Part shown: in pieces, positions 43,607 through 52,512 of the stretch
Layout: each line of letters opens with the position of its first letter
How positions within the stretch are numbered: position 1 is the first letter of the stretch
NCBI RefSeq assembly: GCF_000427785.1
Contig: NZ_ATYR01000009.1
Location: 124,001 to 188,000 of the forward strand
Reading direction: 5' to 3'
DNA length: 64,000 nt
Source: Massilia alkalitolerans DSM 17462
Lineage (GTDB): Bacteria; Pseudomonadota; Gammaproteobacteria; Burkholderiales; Burkholderiaceae_D
Made by a program: the position numbers and the translations under genes
The notes under the pieces: model-generated
Database searches by the model: none
What the model was told of the DNA's origin: nothing
The model's input: only the letters and a program-made list of their open reading frames with translations

Positions 43607-43891
43607 ATGAGCAAAGAATGGCCGCTGTGGGAAGTCTTCATCCGCAGCCAGCACGGCCTGGCCCACAAGCACGTGGGCAGCCTGCACGCGCCTGACGCCG
43701 AGATGGCGATCAACAACGCGCGCGACGTCTACACGCGCCGCAACGAAGGCGTGTCCATCTGGGTCGTGCGCGCCCAGGACATCGTGGCCAGCAGCCCGAA
43801 CGACAAGGAAGCCCTGTTCGAGCCGGCCAACAGCAAGGTCTACCGCCACCCGACCTTCTTCCCGATGCCGGAAGAAGTCAAGAACCTGTGA
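43607..43891 (+). CDS. paaB: Phenylacetyl-CoA epoxidase subunit B
   Basis: A 94-residue protein with the typical WPLWEVFIRSQHGLAHKHVGSLHAPDAEMAINNARDVYTRR pattern and a C-terminal KVYRHPTFFPMPEEVKNL. PaaB bridges A and C subunits in the epoxidase and is non-catalytic. AGAGAGAAGA precedes the ATG. Its stop overlaps the GTG of paaC. Confidence 0.96.
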   Translation: MSKEWPLWEVFIRSQHGLAHKHVGSLHAPDAEMAINNARDVYTRRNEGVSIWVVRAQDIVASSPNDKEALFEPANSKVYRHPTFFPMPEEVKNL

Positions 43892-44652
43892 GGTCTGCCG
43901 TGGACGCAAAGATCGAGTACCTGCTGCGCCAGGGCGACAACGCCCTGATCCTGTCGCAGCAGCTGTGCCAGCTGTGCGGCAAGGGCCCGGCGCTGGAAGA
44001 AGACATGGCGCTGTCGAACGTCGCGCTCGACCTGCTGGGCCAGACCCGCATGTGGCTGAGCTATGCCGGCGAGCTGGAAGGCAAGGGACGCGACGAAGAC
44101 CGCCTGGCCTTCCTGCGCGACGCCCACGACTACCGCAACTGCCTGCTGGTCGAGCAGCCGAACGGCAGCTATGCCGACGTCATGATGCGCCAGTTCCTGT
44201 TCGATACCTGGCACTACTTCCTGATGGACGGACTGACCAAATCAAACGATGCGCGCATCGCCGAGATCGCGCAGAAGTCGATCAAGGAAGTCACTTACCA
44301 CCTGCGCCGCTCGGGCGACCTGGTGGTGCGCCTGGGCGACGGCACCGATGTCAGCCACGCCAGGATGCAGACGGCGCTGGACGAGCTGTGGATGTACAGC
44401 GGCGAGGTGTTCCTCTACGACGCCATCGACGATGCGATGGTGGAGCAGGGCGTGGCGCCAGCTAGCGAAGGGCTGCGCAAGAACTACCTCGACCACCTGG
44501 CCGACGTGTTGAACGAAGCTACCCTGGCCATGCCGGACCCTGGCGCCTGGATGCAGCGCGGCGGCAAGCAGGGCCGGCATAGCGAGCGCCTCGGCTACAT
44601 CCTGGCCGAGATGCAGTTCCTGCAGCGCGCCTATCCGGGAGCGCAGTGGTAA
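43888..44652 (+). CDS. paaC: Phenylacetyl-CoA epoxidase subunit C (structural)
   Basis: A 254-residue ferritin-like structural subunit without a complete di-iron site: YLLRQGDNALILSQQLCQLCGKGPALEEDMALSN, FLRDAHDYRNCLLVEQPNGSYADVMMRQFLFD, and LIYI-type C-terminal helices ending EMQFLQRAYPGAQW. A GTG start at 43888 overlaps the paaB stop; a second GTG at 43900 is also possible and would drop four residues. Confidence 0.95.
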   Translation: MRSAVDAKIEYLLRQGDNALILSQQLCQLCGKGPALEEDMALSNVALDLLGQTRMWLSYAGELEGKGRDEDRLAFLRDAHDYRNCLLVEQPNGSYADVMMRQFLFDTWHYFLMDGLTKSNDARIAEIAQKSIKEVTYHLRRSGDLVVRLGDGTDVSHARMQTALDELWMYSGEVFLYDAIDDAMVEQGVAPASEGLRKNYLDHLADVLNEATLAMPDPGAWMQRGGKQGRHSERLGYILAEMQFLQRAYPGAQW

Positions 44653-45164
44653 TGAGCCTCGTTGGCGTCACCACGGAGCAAGTGTGGAGCTGGCTCGGCG
44701 AAGTCGCCGATCCGGAGATCCCAGTCATTTCGGTGGTGGACCTCGGCATCGTGCGCGAGGTCGCTTTTGAAGGCGACGCCTGCGTGGTGACGATCACGCC
44801 GACCTACTCCGGCTGCCCGGCAATGCAGGTCATTGCCGACGCGGTGAAGGAAGCCTTGCAGGCGCATGGCATCGACGATGTGCGCATCCTCAGCCGCCTG
44901 GCGCCCGCCTGGACCACCGACTGGATGAGCGAAGCCGGCAAGGCCGCCCTGAAGGGCTACGGCATCGCGCCCCCGGTACAGCAGGCGATCGACATCAGCG
45001 GCCTGCACGCCGGCATCCGCCGCCGCGCCGCGCCCGAGGTGGCCTGCCCGCATTGCGGCTCGCCCCATACCCAGCTGACCAGCGAGTTCGGCTCGACGCC
45101 CTGCAAGGCCTTGTACAAGTGCCTCGACTGCCGCGAGCCTTTCGACTATTTCAAGTGTCACTAA
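44652..45164 (+). CDS. paaD: Phenylacetate epoxidase maturation protein PaaD
   Basis: A 170-residue protein. The N-terminal MIP18-like domain has VADPEIPVISVVDLGIVREV and TPTYSGCPAMQVI. The C-terminal zinc-ribbon-like Cys set is ACPHCGSPHTQLTSEFG...CKALYKCLDCREPF. It is thought to help Fe-S insertion into PaaE or assembly of the complex. ATG 44652 overlaps the paaC stop (TAATG). One base separates it from paaE. Confidence 0.94.
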   Translation: MSLVGVTTEQVWSWLGEVADPEIPVISVVDLGIVREVAFEGDACVVTITPTYSGCPAMQVIADAVKEALQAHGIDDVRILSRLAPAWTTDWMSEAGKAALKGYGIAPPVQQAIDISGLHAGIRRRAAPEVACPHCGSPHTQLTSEFGSTPCKALYKCLDCREPFDYFKCH

Positions 45165-45165
45165 G

Positions 45166-46242
45166 ATGAGCAAATTCTATCCATTGAGCGTGGCGAAGGT
45201 GAAGCAGGAGACCCGCGACGCCATCGCCGTCACCTTCGCGGTCCCGGCCGAGCTGAAAGACCAATTCGCCTACCAGCAAGGCCAGCACCTGACCCTGCGC
45301 GCGACGATCGACGGCGAGGACGTGCGCCGTTCCTACTCGATCTGCTCGGCGGTGCAGGACGAGCAACTGCGCGTGGCAATCAAGCGCGTGGGCGGCGGCC
45401 TGTTCTCGAGCTGGGCCAACGAACACCTGAAACCCGGCGCCACCCTGGAGGTGATGCCGCCCATGGGCCACTTCAACGTGCCGCTCGACCCGCAGAGCGA
45501 ACGCCACTACCTGGCCTTCGCTGCCGGCAGCGGCATCACGCCGATCCTGTCGATCGTGAAGACGACCCTGAAGGCCGAGCCGAAGAGCCGCTTCACCATC
45601 GTCTACGGCAACCGCGCCTCGTCGAGCGTGATCTTCCGCGACGAGCTGACCGACCTCAAGGACACCTACATGGACCGGCTCAAGCTGGTGTATGTGATGA
45701 GCCGCGAGCAGCAGGACATCGAACTCTTCAACGGCCGCATCACGGAAGAGAAGTGCGGCCTGTTCCTGCGCCACTGGATCGACATCAGGGATATCGACGT
45801 CGCCTTCATCTGCGGGCCGGAAGACATGATGCACGGCGTCTCGCGTTCGCTGCAGGCGGCCGGGCTGGCGAAGGAAAAGATCCGCATCGAGCTGTTCGCC
45901 GCCAGCATCCCGAAGCACGAGCACAAGCCGCGCAAGGTGGAAGGGGGCGCGCAGCACCTGACCGAAGTCACCGTCATCATGGACGGCAATGCCGCCAGCT
46001 TCACGATGGACAAGGACAAGGAATCCCTGCTCGACGCCGGCCTGCGCGCCGGCATCGACATGCGCTACTCGTGCAAGGGCGGCGTGTGCTCGACCTGCCG
46101 CTGCAAGGTGCTCGACGGGCAGGTGGAGATGGACGTGAACTACGCGCTGGAAGACTACGAAGTGGCGCGCGGCTTCGTGCTCAGCTGCCAGAGTTTCCCG
46201 ATCAGCGACAAGGTCGTGGTCGACTTCGATATTGCCGAATAG
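45166..46242 (+). CDS. paaE: Phenylacetyl-CoA epoxidase reductase PaaE
   Basis: A 358-residue NAD(P)H-dependent reductase that feeds the epoxidase. The FAD domain has RRSYSICSAV, the NAD domain AAGSGITPILSIVKTTL, and the C-terminal plant-type ferredoxin has CKGGVCSTCRCKV with a later Cys in VLSCQSFP. It is named PaaK in some pseudomonads. It is followed by a 157-base gap holding a REP-like element before paaG. Confidence 0.95.
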   Translation: MSKFYPLSVAKVKQETRDAIAVTFAVPAELKDQFAYQQGQHLTLRATIDGEDVRRSYSICSAVQDEQLRVAIKRVGGGLFSSWANEHLKPGATLEVMPPMGHFNVPLDPQSERHYLAFAAGSGITPILSIVKTTLKAEPKSRFTIVYGNRASSSVIFRDELTDLKDTYMDRLKLVYVMSREQQDIELFNGRITEEKCGLFLRHWIDIRDIDVAFICGPEDMMHGVSRSLQAAGLAKEKIRIELFAASIPKHEHKPRKVEGGAQHLTEVTVIMDGNAASFTMDKDKESLLDAGLRAGIDMRYSCKGGVCSTCRCKVLDGQVEMDVNYALEDYEVARGFVLSCQSFPISDKVVVDFDIAE

Positions 46243-46260
46243 GCCCGCTAGCAGAGAGAC

Positions 46261-46366
46261 CGTCGTTCTCGCCATTGGCGAGCCCGACTTCCGGCGAAGG
46301 CCGGAACCCAATTTGACTTTCGTGGCATAGCAGCGAACTTGGGTCCCGGCCTGCGCCGGGACGACG
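46261..46366. repeat. REP-like element between paaE and paaG
   Basis: Flanked by CGTCG...CGACG. It contains hairpins CTCGCC-ATT-GGCGAG, TTCCGGC-GAAG-GCCGGAA (46289-46306) and GTCCCGGC-CTGC-GCCGGGAC (46343-46362). It shares AACCCAATTT and GCGAACTTGG with the element at 52345, but its stem bases differ in a compensating way (CCGGC versus CCCGC). Confidence 0.75.
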
Positions 46367-46399
46367 GCTCAAGAGATAACAATAATAGTGGAGACACCA

Positions 46400-47191
46400 A
46401 TGACCTACGAATCCATCCAGTTCAAGATCGAGAACGGCATCGCCCTCCTGACCCTGAACCGCCCCGATCGCCTGAACAGCTTCACGCAAGCCATGCACCT
46501 CGAGGTGCGCGACGCCCTCGATACACTCCAGGCCGACAAATCCGTGCGCGTGCTGGTGCTGACCGGCGCCGGCCGGGGTTTCTGCGCCGGCCAGGATTTG
46601 CAAGACCGCGCCGTCGAACCCGGCGCCCCGGGCGTCGACCTCGGCGAATCGGTCGAGAAGTTCTACGCCCCGCTGGTCATGACCCTGAAGTCGCTCCCGA
46701 TGCCGGTCATCTGCGCCGTCAACGGCGTGGCCGCCGGCGCCGGCGCCAACCTGGCCCTGGCCTGCGACATCGTGCTGGCCGCGAAATCGGCCAGCTTCAT
46801 CGAAGCCTTCTGCAAGCTGGGCCTGATCCCCGACACCGGCGGCACCTGGCACCTGCCGCGCCTGATCGGCCAGGCGCGCGCCACCGGCCTTGCCATGCTG
46901 GGCGACAAACTCAGCGCCGAGAAGGCCGAGCAATGGGGCCTGATCTGGGCCTGCGTGCCGGACGAAGCCCTGATGGACCAGGCCATGGCCATGGCCGAGC
47001 ACTTCGCCGCCGCACCCACCAAGGGTCTCGCTTTCACCAAGAAAGCCCTGCAGGCCAGCTGGTCCAATACCCTGCCGGAACAGCTCAAGTTAGAGGGCGA
47101 AATGATGCGCGAGCTGGGCTACAGCCACGACTACCGCGAAGGCGTCGCCGCCTTCATCGCCAAGCGTCCAGCGCATTTCAAGGGAGAGTAA
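46400..47191 (+). CDS. paaG: 2-(1,2-epoxy-1,2-dihydrophenyl)acetyl-CoA isomerase
   Basis: A 263-residue crotonase-fold enzyme that turns the ring epoxide into the oxepin. It matches PaaG by LTGAGRGFCAGQDLQDR, DLGESVEKFYAPLV, AVNGVAAGAGANLALACDIV, and KLGLIPDTGGTWHLPRLIG. The start at 46400 (MTYESIQ) is set by GTGGAGACACCA; an upstream GTG would be inside that ribosome site. It is the only crotonase in the cluster; a separate PaaF is not seen. Confidence 0.95.
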   Translation: MTYESIQFKIENGIALLTLNRPDRLNSFTQAMHLEVRDALDTLQADKSVRVLVLTGAGRGFCAGQDLQDRAVEPGAPGVDLGESVEKFYAPLVMTLKSLPMPVICAVNGVAAGAGANLALACDIVLAAKSASFIEAFCKLGLIPDTGGTWHLPRLIGQARATGLAMLGDKLSAEKAEQWGLIWACVPDEALMDQAMAMAEHFAAAPTKGLAFTKKALQASWSNTLPEQLKLEGEMMRELGYSHDYREGVAAFIAKRPAHFKGE

Positions 47192-47195
47192 GACC

Positions 47196-48734
47196 ATGCA
47201 GGCACTCTCGAAAAACAGCATCGTCGCCGTGGTCGGCAGCGGCGCCATGGGCAGCGGCATCGCCCAGGTGGCGGCCAACGCCGGCCACCAGGTCCTGCTG
47301 TTCGACACCCGGACCGATGCCGCCGACAAGGCCATCGCGGACATCGGCAAGACCTACACCAGGCTGGTCGAGAAGGGCCGCATGGACGCCACCGCGGCCG
47401 ATGAGGCACGCGCGCGCCTGAAGCGCGTCGGCACGCTGCAGGAAGCGCACCAGGCCGCGCTGGTGGTCGAAGCCATCGTCGAGAACCTGGACGCCAAGCG
47501 CGCCCTGTTCGCCGAGCTGGAAGGCATCGTGGCGGACGACTGCATCCTGGCCACCAATACCTCGTCGATCTCCGTCACCGCCATTGCCGCCCCGCTGCGC
47601 CGCCCGGAACGCCTGGTCGGCATGCACTTCTTCAATCCGGTGCCCTTGATGGCGCTGGTCGAAGTCATCAGCGGCATCGCCACCGACAAGGCCGTGGCCG
47701 GCACCACCTACGCCACCGCCGAAGCCTGGGGCAAGAACCCGGTGCACGCGAAATCGACGCCGGGCTTCATCGTCAACCGCGTCGCCCGTCCGTATTACGC
47801 AGAAAGCCTGCGCCTGCTGCTGGAGCAGGCCGCCGAGCCGGCCACCATCGATGCCGTGCTGCGCGACTGCGGCGGTTTCCGCATGGGGCCCTTCGAACTG
47901 ATGGACCTGATCGGCCACGACGTCAACTTCTCGGTGACGAATTCGGTCTACCACGCCTACTTCGGCGACCCGCGCTTCACGCCCTCGATCCTGCAGCAGG
48001 AACTGGTCAACGCCGGCTTCCTGGGTCGCAAGACCGGCCGCGGCTTCTACCGTTACGGCGAGGGGGTGGAAAAGCCTGCCGTGCAGCTGGAGGCGCCGCA
48101 AGCGCGGCCGGAATCGGTGGCGATCGTCGGCAACGAGTCCGATGCGATCGCAGCGCTGGCCGCGCGCCTGGAAGCTGCCGGTTACGCGCTGCCGCGCGAG
48201 GAGACCCTGGACGCCTCCCCCGGCTTCGTCTGCAACGGCGCCGCGGTCTACCTCACCGATGGCCGCAGCGCCACCGAGCGCGCCGCCGAGAGCTGGCATG
48301 ACGATACCGTCGTCTATGACCTGCTGCTGGACGCGGCCGGCGCCACCCGCATCGCGCTGGCGCGCGCCGACCAGTGCAGCGACGCCGCGTATCACGCGGT
48401 GGTCGGCATGTTCCAGGCCGCCGGCTTCGCCGTCACGCGCCTGGACGACGTGCCCGGCATGGCCGTGATGCGCACCGTCGCCATGCTGGCCAACGAGGCC
48501 GCCGACGCGGTCAACCAGGGCGTGTGCAGCGCGCAGGCCGTCGACATCGCGATGCAGAAGGGCGTCAACTACCCGCGCGGCCCGCTGGCCTGGGCCGACA
48601 GCGTCGGGCTGGAGCACATCGTGGCGGTGCTGTCCAACCTCGCCGCTACCTATGGCGAAGACCGCTATCGCGTCTCGCCGCTGCTGCGCCGCAAGATCGC
48701 CGCCAATCCGCACGGAGCGAAGTTCCATGCATAG
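47196..48734 (+). CDS. paaH: 3-hydroxyadipyl-CoA dehydrogenase
   Basis: A 512-residue 3-hydroxyacyl-CoA dehydrogenase. The Rossmann motif is VAVVGSGAMGSGIAQVAANAG; then ATNTSSISVTAIA, GMHFFNPVPLMALVEVI, and GFIVNRVARPYYAESLRLL. A second C-terminal 3HCDH repeat follows (MLANEAADAVNQGVCSAQAVDIAMQKGVNYPRGPLAWAD). It oxidises 3-hydroxyadipyl-CoA to 3-oxoadipyl-CoA. It overlaps paaI by 8 bases. Confidence 0.95.
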   Translation: MQALSKNSIVAVVGSGAMGSGIAQVAANAGHQVLLFDTRTDAADKAIADIGKTYTRLVEKGRMDATAADEARARLKRVGTLQEAHQAALVVEAIVENLDAKRALFAELEGIVADDCILATNTSSISVTAIAAPLRRPERLVGMHFFNPVPLMALVEVISGIATDKAVAGTTYATAEAWGKNPVHAKSTPGFIVNRVARPYYAESLRLLLEQAAEPATIDAVLRDCGGFRMGPFELMDLIGHDVNFSVTNSVYHAYFGDPRFTPSILQQELVNAGFLGRKTGRGFYRYGEGVEKPAVQLEAPQARPESVAIVGNESDAIAALAARLEAAGYALPREETLDASPGFVCNGAAVYLTDGRSATERAAESWHDDTVVYDLLLDAAGATRIALARADQCSDAAYHAVVGMFQAAGFAVTRLDDVPGMAVMRTVAMLANEAADAVNQGVCSAQAVDIAMQKGVNYPRGPLAWADSVGLEHIVAVLSNLAATYGEDRYRVSPLLRRKIAANPHGAKFHA

Positions 48735-49158
48735 CGATCCGCAGGCCCTGGCCGAATTGGCCGGCAAGACCATGTACGAGCGCGACCCGGCCAGCCAGGC
48801 CCTGGGCATGACGCTCGACGAGATCCGCCCCGGTTATGCGCGCATGTCGATGCGCGTGCGCGGCGACATGCTCAACGGGCACGCCACCTGCCACGGTGGC
48901 TACATCTTCATGCTGGCCGACAGCGCCTTCGCCTTTGCCTGCAACTCGCACAACTTCAATACCGTGGGCGCCGGCTGCAGCATCGATTACCTGGCGCCCG
49001 GCCGTGAGGGCGACGTGCTGGTGGCCGAGGCGGTGGAGCAGGCCCTGCAGGGCAAGACCGGCGTGTACGACATCAAGGTCACCAACCAGGACGGGCGCAC
49101 CGTGGCGCTGTTCCGCGGGAAGTCGCACCGCGTCAGCGGGATGGTGGCAGAGGTTTAA
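48727..49158 (+). CDS. paaI: Phenylacetyl-CoA pathway thioesterase PaaI
   Basis: A 143-residue hot-dog fold thioesterase. The motif is GDMLNGHATCHGGYIFMLADSAFAFACNS, with the catalytic Asp in LADS, and SIDYLAPGREGDVLVAEAVE. It releases CoA from ring-hydroxylated dead-end intermediates. The ATG at 48727 overlaps the paaH stop; no separate promoter is needed. Confidence 0.94.
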   Translation: MHSDPQALAELAGKTMYERDPASQALGMTLDEIRPGYARMSMRVRGDMLNGHATCHGGYIFMLADSAFAFACNSHNFNTVGAGCSIDYLAPGREGDVLVAEAVEQALQGKTGVYDIKVTNQDGRTVALFRGKSHRVSGMVAEV

Positions 49159-49188
49159 GGTTTTTCGCAAGACGACGAGGAGGTCGAG

Positions 49189-50502
49189 ATGGTCCAACGT
49201 AATCCAGCCCCTGAGGAGCTGGAACCGATCGAACGCGCGAGCCGCGACGAACTGCAGGCCCTGCAGCTGGAGCGCCTGAAGTGGTCGCTGCACCACGCCT
49301 ACGAGAACGTACCGCACTACCGCGCCGCCTTCGACGCCGCCGGCGTGCACCCGGAAGACCTGAAGTCGCTGTCCGACCTGGCCAGGTTCCCGTTTACGGA
49401 CAAGAAAACCCTGCGCGACAACTATCCCTTCGGCCTGTTCGCCGTGCCGCGCGAGCAGGTGGTGCGCATCCACGCCTCCAGCGGCACCACCGGCAAGGCG
49501 ACCGTGGTCGGCTACACCCAGCGCGACATCGACACCTGGGCCGGCGTGGTGGCGCGCTCGATCCGCGCGGCCGGCGGCCGTCCAGGGGACATGGTGCACA
49601 TCTCCTACGGCTACGGCCTGTTCACCGGCGGCCTGGGCGCGCACTACGGCGCCGAAAAGCTCGGCTGCACGGTGATCCCGATGTCCGGCGGCCAGACCGA
49701 GAAGCAGGTGCAGCTGATCCAGGATTTCAAGCCCTCGATCATCATGGTCACGCCCTCGTACATGCTGAACATCGTCGAGGAATTCACGCGCCAGGGGATC
49801 GACCCGGCGACGTCGTCCTTGAAAGTCGGCATCTTCGGGGCCGAGCCCTGGACCGACGCCATGCGCCGCGAGATCGAGGCGCGCGCCGGCATCGACGCGG
49901 TCGACATCTACGGCCTGTCGGAAGTGATGGGCCCGGGCGTGGCGAGCGAGTGCATCGAAAGCAAGGACGGCCCGACCATCTGGGAAGACCATTTCTACCC
50001 CGAGATCATCGACCCCGAGACCGGCGAAGTGCTGCCCGACGGCGCGGAGGGCGAGCTGGTGTTCACGTCCCTGAGCAAGGAAGCGCTGCCGATCATCCGC
50101 TACCGCACCCGCGACCTGACGCGGCTCCTGCCGCCCACCTCGCGCTCGATGCGCCGCATGGGCCGCATCACGGGCCGCTCGGACGACATGCTGATCATTC
50201 GCGGCGTGAACGTGTTCCCGAGCCAGATCGAAGAAATCATCCTGAAGATGCCGGCGCTGGCGCCGCAATACCAGCTCGTGGTCGCGCGCGACGGCCACCT
50301 TGACACGCTGGAAGTGCTGGGCGAGCTGCGCGACGGCGCGCTCCTGCCGGGCGACGTCGAGCTGCTCAGCCGCGAACTCCAGCACCGCATCAAGACCAAT
50401 GTGGGCGTAAGCACGCGCGTCACCTTGACCCCGCCGGGCGGGATCGAGCGCACGCTGACCGGCAAGGCCCGGCGCGTGGTCGACAAGCGTCCAAAAAACT
50501 AA
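49189..50502 (+). CDS. paaK: Phenylacetate-CoA ligase
   Basis: A 437-residue adenylate-forming ligase, the entry step of the pathway (phenylacetate + CoA + ATP). Motifs: HASSGTTGKATVVGYT (P-loop), YGAEKLGCTVIPMSGGQTEKQ, YGLSEVMGPGVASEC, and GRSDDMLIIRGVNVFPSQIEE in the C-terminal domain. GAGGAGGTCGAG lies before the ATG. It is followed 16 bases on by paaJ. Confidence 0.96.
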   Translation: MVQRNPAPEELEPIERASRDELQALQLERLKWSLHHAYENVPHYRAAFDAAGVHPEDLKSLSDLARFPFTDKKTLRDNYPFGLFAVPREQVVRIHASSGTTGKATVVGYTQRDIDTWAGVVARSIRAAGGRPGDMVHISYGYGLFTGGLGAHYGAEKLGCTVIPMSGGQTEKQVQLIQDFKPSIIMVTPSYMLNIVEEFTRQGIDPATSSLKVGIFGAEPWTDAMRREIEARAGIDAVDIYGLSEVMGPGVASECIESKDGPTIWEDHFYPEIIDPETGEVLPDGAEGELVFTSLSKEALPIIRYRTRDLTRLLPPTSRSMRRMGRITGRSDDMLIIRGVNVFPSQIEEIILKMPALAPQYQLVVARDGHLDTLEVLGELRDGALLPGDVELLSRELQHRIKTNVGVSTRVTLTPPGGIERTLTGKARRVVDKRPKN

Positions 50503-50518
50503 CACCTTCGGAGACACC

Positions 50519-51721
50519 ATGACTGACGCATTCATCTGCGACGCCATCCGCACCCCCTTCGGCCGCTACGGCGGCGCGCTGTCGAGCGTGCGCGCCGACG
50601 ACCTGGGTGCGCTGCCCATTGCCGCGCTCATCGCCCGCAACAAGGACGTGGACTGGGGCGCGGTGGACGACCTGTTCTACGGCTGCGCCAACCAGGCCGG
50701 CGAAGACAACCGCAACGTCGGCCGCATGGCCGCGCTGCTGGCCGGGCTGCCCTCGGCGGTGCCGGCCAACACCATCAACCGCCTGTGCGGCTCCGGCATG
50801 GACGCCATCGGCAGCGCCGCGCGTGCGATCAAGGCCGGCGAGGCGAGCCTGATCATCGCCGGCGGCGTCGAGAGCATGACCCGCGCACCCTTCGTCATGG
50901 CCAAGGCCGACAGCGCCTTCTCGCGCGCCGCCAGGATCGAGGACACCACTCTCGGCTGGCGCTTCGTCAATCCGCTCATGAAAGCGAAATACGGCATCGA
51001 CTCGATGCCGGAGACCGCCGAGAACGTGGCGGTGGAATTCAACATCAACCGCGGCGACCAGGATGCTTTCGCGCTGCGCAGCCAGCAGCGCTGGGCCCGT
51101 GCCCATGCGGAAGGCTTCTTCAAGGACGAGATCGTGCCGGTCACGCTCCATTCCAAGAAAGGCGAGTCGCGCGTATTCGACACCGACGAGCAGCCGCGCG
51201 AGACCAGCATGGAAGCGCTGGCGAAGCTGAAGGGCGTGGTCATGCCCGACGGGACGGTCAGCGCAGGCAATGCATCGAGCCTGAACGACGGCGCCTGCGC
51301 GCTGCTGCTGGCTGCCGAGACCACCGCCGCACGCAACGGCCTGACCCCGCGCGCCCGCGTGGTCGGCATGGCCACCGCCGGCCTGGCGCCGCGCATCATG
51401 GGCTTCGGCCCGTCGCCGGCCGTGAAGAAGCTGCTGGCGCAAACCGGCCTGCGCCTCGACCAGATGGACGTGATCGAGCTGAACGAAGCTTTTGCCGCCC
51501 AAGGCCTGGCCGTGATGCGCGACCTCGGCCTGCCGGACGACGCGCTGCATGTGAACCCGAACGGCGGCGCCATCGCCCTCGGCCACCCGCTGGGCGCCTC
51601 CGGCGCGCGCCTGGTGACCACCGCCGTCAACCAGCTGCACCGCATCAAGGGCCGCTACGCCCTGTGCACCATGTGCATCGGCGTGGGCCAGGGCATCGCG
51701 ATCATCGTCGAGCGGGTGTAG
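50519..51721 (+). CDS. paaJ: 3-oxoadipyl-CoA / 3-oxo-5,6-dehydrosuberyl-CoA thiolase
   Basis: A 400-residue thiolase. Active-site segments: NTINRLCGSGMDAIGSAARA (nucleophilic Cys near 90), NPNGGAIALGHPLGASGARL (His near 356), and ALCTMCIGVGQG (second Cys near 386). IRTPFGRYGGAL at the N-terminus is typical of the PaaJ/PcaF group. It produces acetyl-CoA and succinyl-CoA at the end of the pathway. Confidence 0.95.
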   Translation: MTDAFICDAIRTPFGRYGGALSSVRADDLGALPIAALIARNKDVDWGAVDDLFYGCANQAGEDNRNVGRMAALLAGLPSAVPANTINRLCGSGMDAIGSAARAIKAGEASLIIAGGVESMTRAPFVMAKADSAFSRAARIEDTTLGWRFVNPLMKAKYGIDSMPETAENVAVEFNINRGDQDAFALRSQQRWARAHAEGFFKDEIVPVTLHSKKGESRVFDTDEQPRETSMEALAKLKGVVMPDGTVSAGNASSLNDGACALLLAAETTAARNGLTPRARVVGMATAGLAPRIMGFGPSPAVKKLLAQTGLRLDQMDVIELNEAFAAQGLAVMRDLGLPDDALHVNPNGGAIALGHPLGASGARLVTTAVNQLHRIKGRYALCTMCIGVGQGIAIIVERV

Positions 51722-51723
51722 GC

Positions 51724-52323
51724 ATGGTCAAGGTGTACGAGATCGACGGCGTGCGGCCGGTGGTCCATCCTACGGCCTACGTGCACCCGAGTGCGGTGCT
51801 GATCGGCGACGTGATCGTCGGCCCGCGCTGCTACATCGGCCCCCTGGCCTCGCTGCGCGGCGACTTCGGCCGCCTGATCCTGGAAGAGGGCGCCAATCTG
51901 CAGGACACCTGCGTGATGCACGGCTTCCCGGGCGAGGACACGGTCGTTGAAGTCGACGGCCATATCGGACACGGCGCGGTACTGCATGGCTGCCGCGTCA
52001 AGCGCAACGCCATGGTGGGCATGAATGCGGTGGTGATGGACAAGGCGGTCGTGGGCGAGGAATCGATCGTGGCCGCGATGAGCTTCGTGAAGGCGGGGAT
52101 GATCATCCCGCCGCGCAGCATGGTGATGGGCACGCCCGCGAAGATCATGCGCGAGCTCACCGATGAAGACGTGAAGTGGAAGAGCTTCGGGACGCGCCAG
52201 TACCACGAACTGAACCTGCGCTCGCTGCAGACGATGCGCGAGGTCGAGGCCTTGCTTGAACCCGAGCCGGATCGCAAGGGCATCGCGTTCGATCCCGATG
52301 GCAGACATAAACCGAGAGTTTGA
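51724..52323 (+). CDS. paaY: PaaY, gamma-carbonic-anhydrase-like hexapeptide protein
   Basis: A 199-residue left-handed beta-helix protein with hexapeptide repeats: HPTAYVHPSAVLIGDVIVGPRCYIGPLASLRGDFG, then HIGHGAVLHGCRVKRNAMVGMNAVVMDKAVVGE. His residues fit a trimeric zinc site. PaaY acts as a thioesterase that relieves inhibition by dead-end CoA esters. Two bases separate it from paaJ. Confidence 0.93.
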   Translation: MVKVYEIDGVRPVVHPTAYVHPSAVLIGDVIVGPRCYIGPLASLRGDFGRLILEEGANLQDTCVMHGFPGEDTVVEVDGHIGHGAVLHGCRVKRNAMVGMNAVVMDKAVVGEESIVAAMSFVKAGMIIPPRSMVMGTPAKIMRELTDEDVKWKSFGTRQYHELNLRSLQTMREVEALLEPEPDRKGIAFDPDGRHKPRV

Positions 52324-52344
52324 TTGCACCACCACCCCCTGCAC

Positions 52345-52446
52345 CGTCGTTCCCGCGTAGGCGGGAACCCAATTTTGTCTGAGCAGCGTTAGCTTGAGCT
52401 GGTGGCTGCGGAGCGAACTTGGATTCCCGCCTTCGCGGGAATGACG
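52345..52446. repeat. REP-like element between paaY and paaZ
   Basis: Outer inverted ends CGTCGTTCCCGCG and CGCGGGAATGACG. The left hairpin is TTCCCGC-GTAG-GCGGGAA and the right hairpin ATTCCCGC-CTTC-GCGGGAAT. Between them lies a less conserved stretch ending GCGAACTTGG. It is in the same orientation as the copy at 46261. Confidence 0.8.
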
Positions 52447-52512
52447 TTGATAAGAGCTGCGTTGGTGTGAAGTACCTGATTCCTGAAGAGATACCTGACT
52501 GGAGACAACAAC

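Noticed and set aside
46388..46399. GTG start for paaG at 46388
   Set aside because: The GTG lies within the ribosome-binding sequence GTGGAGA used by the ATG at 46400.
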